The notes under the pieces were generated by a model that saw nothing but the letters and a program-made list of their open reading frames with translations, searched no databases and was not told where the DNA came from. Made by a program: the position numbers and the translations under genes. DNA of 64,000 nt, taken from Diprion similis (taxonomy: Eukaryota; Arthropoda; Insecta; Hymenoptera; Diprionidae). Location of the stretch: NCBI RefSeq assembly GCF_021155765.1, contig NC_060110.1:1736001-1800000 (forward strand). Direction: 5' to 3'. Shown here piece by piece: positions 61,813-64,000 of this stretch; the stretch's first letter is position 1, and each line of letters opens with the position of its first letter.

Positions 61813-63587
61813 AATCGGTAACGTCCGTCAACAGGTGACTCAACCGTGCCTCAACGTACGAACCCTGATCACAAAGGTTTTAATCATGCTGTACTTGACT
61901 ATATTTCACATCATTTGGTCAATCGAGAATAACTTCAGCTCGAGATCGCATCTTTCTGGGAAACTGTTGTCTTCTAGTCATAGATCACGCGTAGAACCCG
62001 TCAAAAACAGAGATGGAAGGATCTAGGTGACGATGAGTAAAGGTGGCAGGTGGTCAAAAATAAAAATAGATGAGTTGATAATTAAGGAAAAAGTAAGAAT
62101 ATTGCAAAGATTATTGTAATTGTGAAATTATCCGCATGATTATTCTTATTTCTTACTAACTTTTAATCAAGCACAAGATTTATTTGATCGAGTTCAGGGT
62201 CAGTGATCTTCCAAGCTTTATCTTCTTTCTATTTATTAATCCAGCTACGAAATGTTTTGGTTTTATGTATCCACTTTGACGCCCAGGGTATAATATAGCT
62301 TCGAAATTCTTCTCCAATGTAAACACATGCATCGTCATTGATCTTGCCCGAAGTTTACCTTGTAAAATTTTTCAGCTACGAAGCTTTCCATCCCTGAATA
62401 TAGTTACATATGTATATTGGCATCGTAATTTGCGAGGAATTTTGCAATCAGAAGTAATCATACCGGACTCGTTCACCAACGTCGCGAAATTACTGCTAAA
62501 AATACGTCAGTGCATGTTGTGAATTTCTGATACAAACGCTAATTTGTTCGTATCGAGAAGCTCGAATGTGCAAGTTAATGCTTTTTGAACCATTACAATG
62601 GATGATTAAGTGAAAACAACCCACGACGCAAAAGAAAATGTATTTCAGCCAAGGTAAACACTCTTTACAACCGAGATAATTGAAGTCTCAGCTGTTGCGG
62701 GAAGAAAAGAAGGAGTGAGAAAAACACGATGTACCTAATGAAGAAACGAATGTTCCAGCAAATCAATTATCCCACCGTTCAAAGGATACATCGAGGGTAC
62801 ATTGTCACAAACCTTATTAAGCCGTAATCGAATATCGGCACTAAAAACTTTGATAATATATAATAAAAAAGAGAGATACTCTAATCAAAATATCACTTCA
62901 CTTGGCACATGCTGCAATGAAGAATGTGTGCATATGTATGCAACATGTCGGCACAGCTGTTTCCTAACGTTCTTCGGCGAGGACGGAGCGTCGAAGATTA
63001 ACGGCCAAAATTTATTGTACGTGTATGAAAAATCAGTAGCTTCAATATCCCAGTTTATAGCCTTACGTCGGGCACCTATAATTTACAAAAATCGAAATTC
63101 ACTATGAAAATAACAATATGATTTTATATGTGTCGCGTTAAGGCCTTACATACGTATAAATTTAAAAAAAAATGGATTTTTTTCAACGGATTGTTGTTCT
63201 CTATAGATTGAGGCTTATTTCTGTGAAAGTCGATTGCAAAAATTCCCCACAGATTCAAAGTTATGGTATAAAATGTGACTGTCCGACGAAAGAGGCCAGA
63301 ACAGCTCGTCGACTGTAAAAAAATAAACAAAAACAATTAACTACCGACAAGGAAGGCATACAATACGAAGCCGTAATGGGAGATTAAACGTAAGTTTACA
63401 AAACAAATAAAAGAATTCATAAAGTTCTCGCCTTAGCTGCACGCGACTTCCAGCAAAGCGCACTTAAAACTTTAGACGCGTTTTTCTCGAAACTCCTTTT
63501 TCCTACACGGTCGACATGATAACTCGTATAGTTTTTAATATTTTTTGATTCGATTTTTTTAAATATTCGAAATAGCTTTCTCTATCA
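61813..63587. other. intergenic, no supported gene
   Basis: AT-rich; the frame at 62,802-63,107 begins with TTG and matches nothing. No repeat recognised. Confidence 0.55.
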
Positions 63588-63719
63588 TCTGTCGAGCAGG
63601 ATTTTTGATATTTTGATTTAAAAATTTTATAAAAATATTTAAAATGTAAAACGAATACTTTTTTTTAAACTGCCACAAATTGCTAAATTTTTCGAAATTC
63701 CAAATTCCGGCTCGACAGA
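63588..63719. repeat. inverted repeat, 18-bp arms with weaker inner extension
   Basis: tctgtcgagcaggatttt (63,588-63,605) pairs with aaattccggctcgacaga (63,702-63,719), 16 of 18 positions. The A/T-rich sequence just inside the arms also pairs imperfectly. It could be a small MITE or a cruciform-capable AT-rich element. No target-site duplication was confirmed. Confidence 0.5.
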
Positions 63720-64000
63720 CTGTAACTACAACTTTGTTTTACAAAATCTTTTAAAAATTTTGCAGATCGATCACCATTCACCGGAGATATGATGTCGACC
63801 GTGGAGCAACTTTTTTTTCTTAGAGTTGTGGATCGTGTGATTTTTTACACAGCAATTTTTGTAAGAATAAAATAAAATACAATTTTTTATAAAGTTTAAA
63901 TACCAATAAACAATGTGTACTATTTATTTTCATTGATTTCTATCGTAATAAAAATTTTTCTTGTAGCGCATTTTTCGCGCTGCTAGACGTATGTAAGCCC

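Noticed and set aside
61800..61820. Functional tRNA gene
   Set aside because: Only the D-arm/A-box matches; no anticodon arm, T-arm or acceptor pairing could be formed.
62942..63000. Short ATG frame around 62,946 with protein-like codons
   Set aside because: Only 18 codons to a stop with no splice donor; too little to support a gene.

Overview
The window looks like nuclear DNA of an insect. It is AT-rich, has small introns with GT-AG borders, and carries a split ZAD-type C2H2 zinc-finger gene (an arthropod gene class) and an animal-type UFD1 gene. The order cannot be fixed from the sequence; Hymenoptera is only a guess. Nothing bacterial, viral or CRISPR-like was seen.

Positions 1 to about 35,209 are one uninterrupted tandem satellite. 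The monomer is about 312 bp. Tracking one landmark through the array gives 113 monomer intervals between positions 1 and 35,190, mean 311.4 bp. The array is open at the left window edge. The many open frames in it, on both strands, are by-products of the repeat and not genes. The monomers are arranged in multi-kilobase higher-order blocks that recur almost unchanged. At 35,209 the homogenised array stops abruptly inside a monomer. About 1 kb of diverged, longer monomers (322-341 bp) follows, to about 36,230.

From 36.2 to 64 kb the DNA is single-copy and gene-poor. Two genes can be assembled exon by exon, both on the minus strand. The first is UFD1 (41,906-43,577; five coding exons, 296 residues), the cofactor that works with NPL4 and the p97/VCP ATPase to extract ubiquitinated proteins. 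The second is a ZAD plus six-finger C2H2 transcription factor (49,132-52,458; five exons, 430 residues). It has a GC-rich promoter that may be bidirectional and carries CTCF-like and YY1/Pho-like motifs.

The remainder holds weak candidates: coding-like open segments without a start codon (36,858-37,073; 58,035-58,229), possible promoter/first-exon pairs (58,684-58,735; 60,271-60,416), two degenerate minisatellites (53.7-54.6 kb), a diverged inverted pair of about 100 bp (52.9 and 56.3 kb), a pogo/Tigger-like transposon end (37.85 kb), a tRNA-like SINE candidate (61.7 kb), a 26-base poly-T tract and an inverted repeat (63.6 kb). The two firm genes have no evident joint pathway. The main interest is the satellite: its higher-order structure, a gene-conversion tract, and a sharp edge only 6.7 kb from a conserved housekeeping gene.
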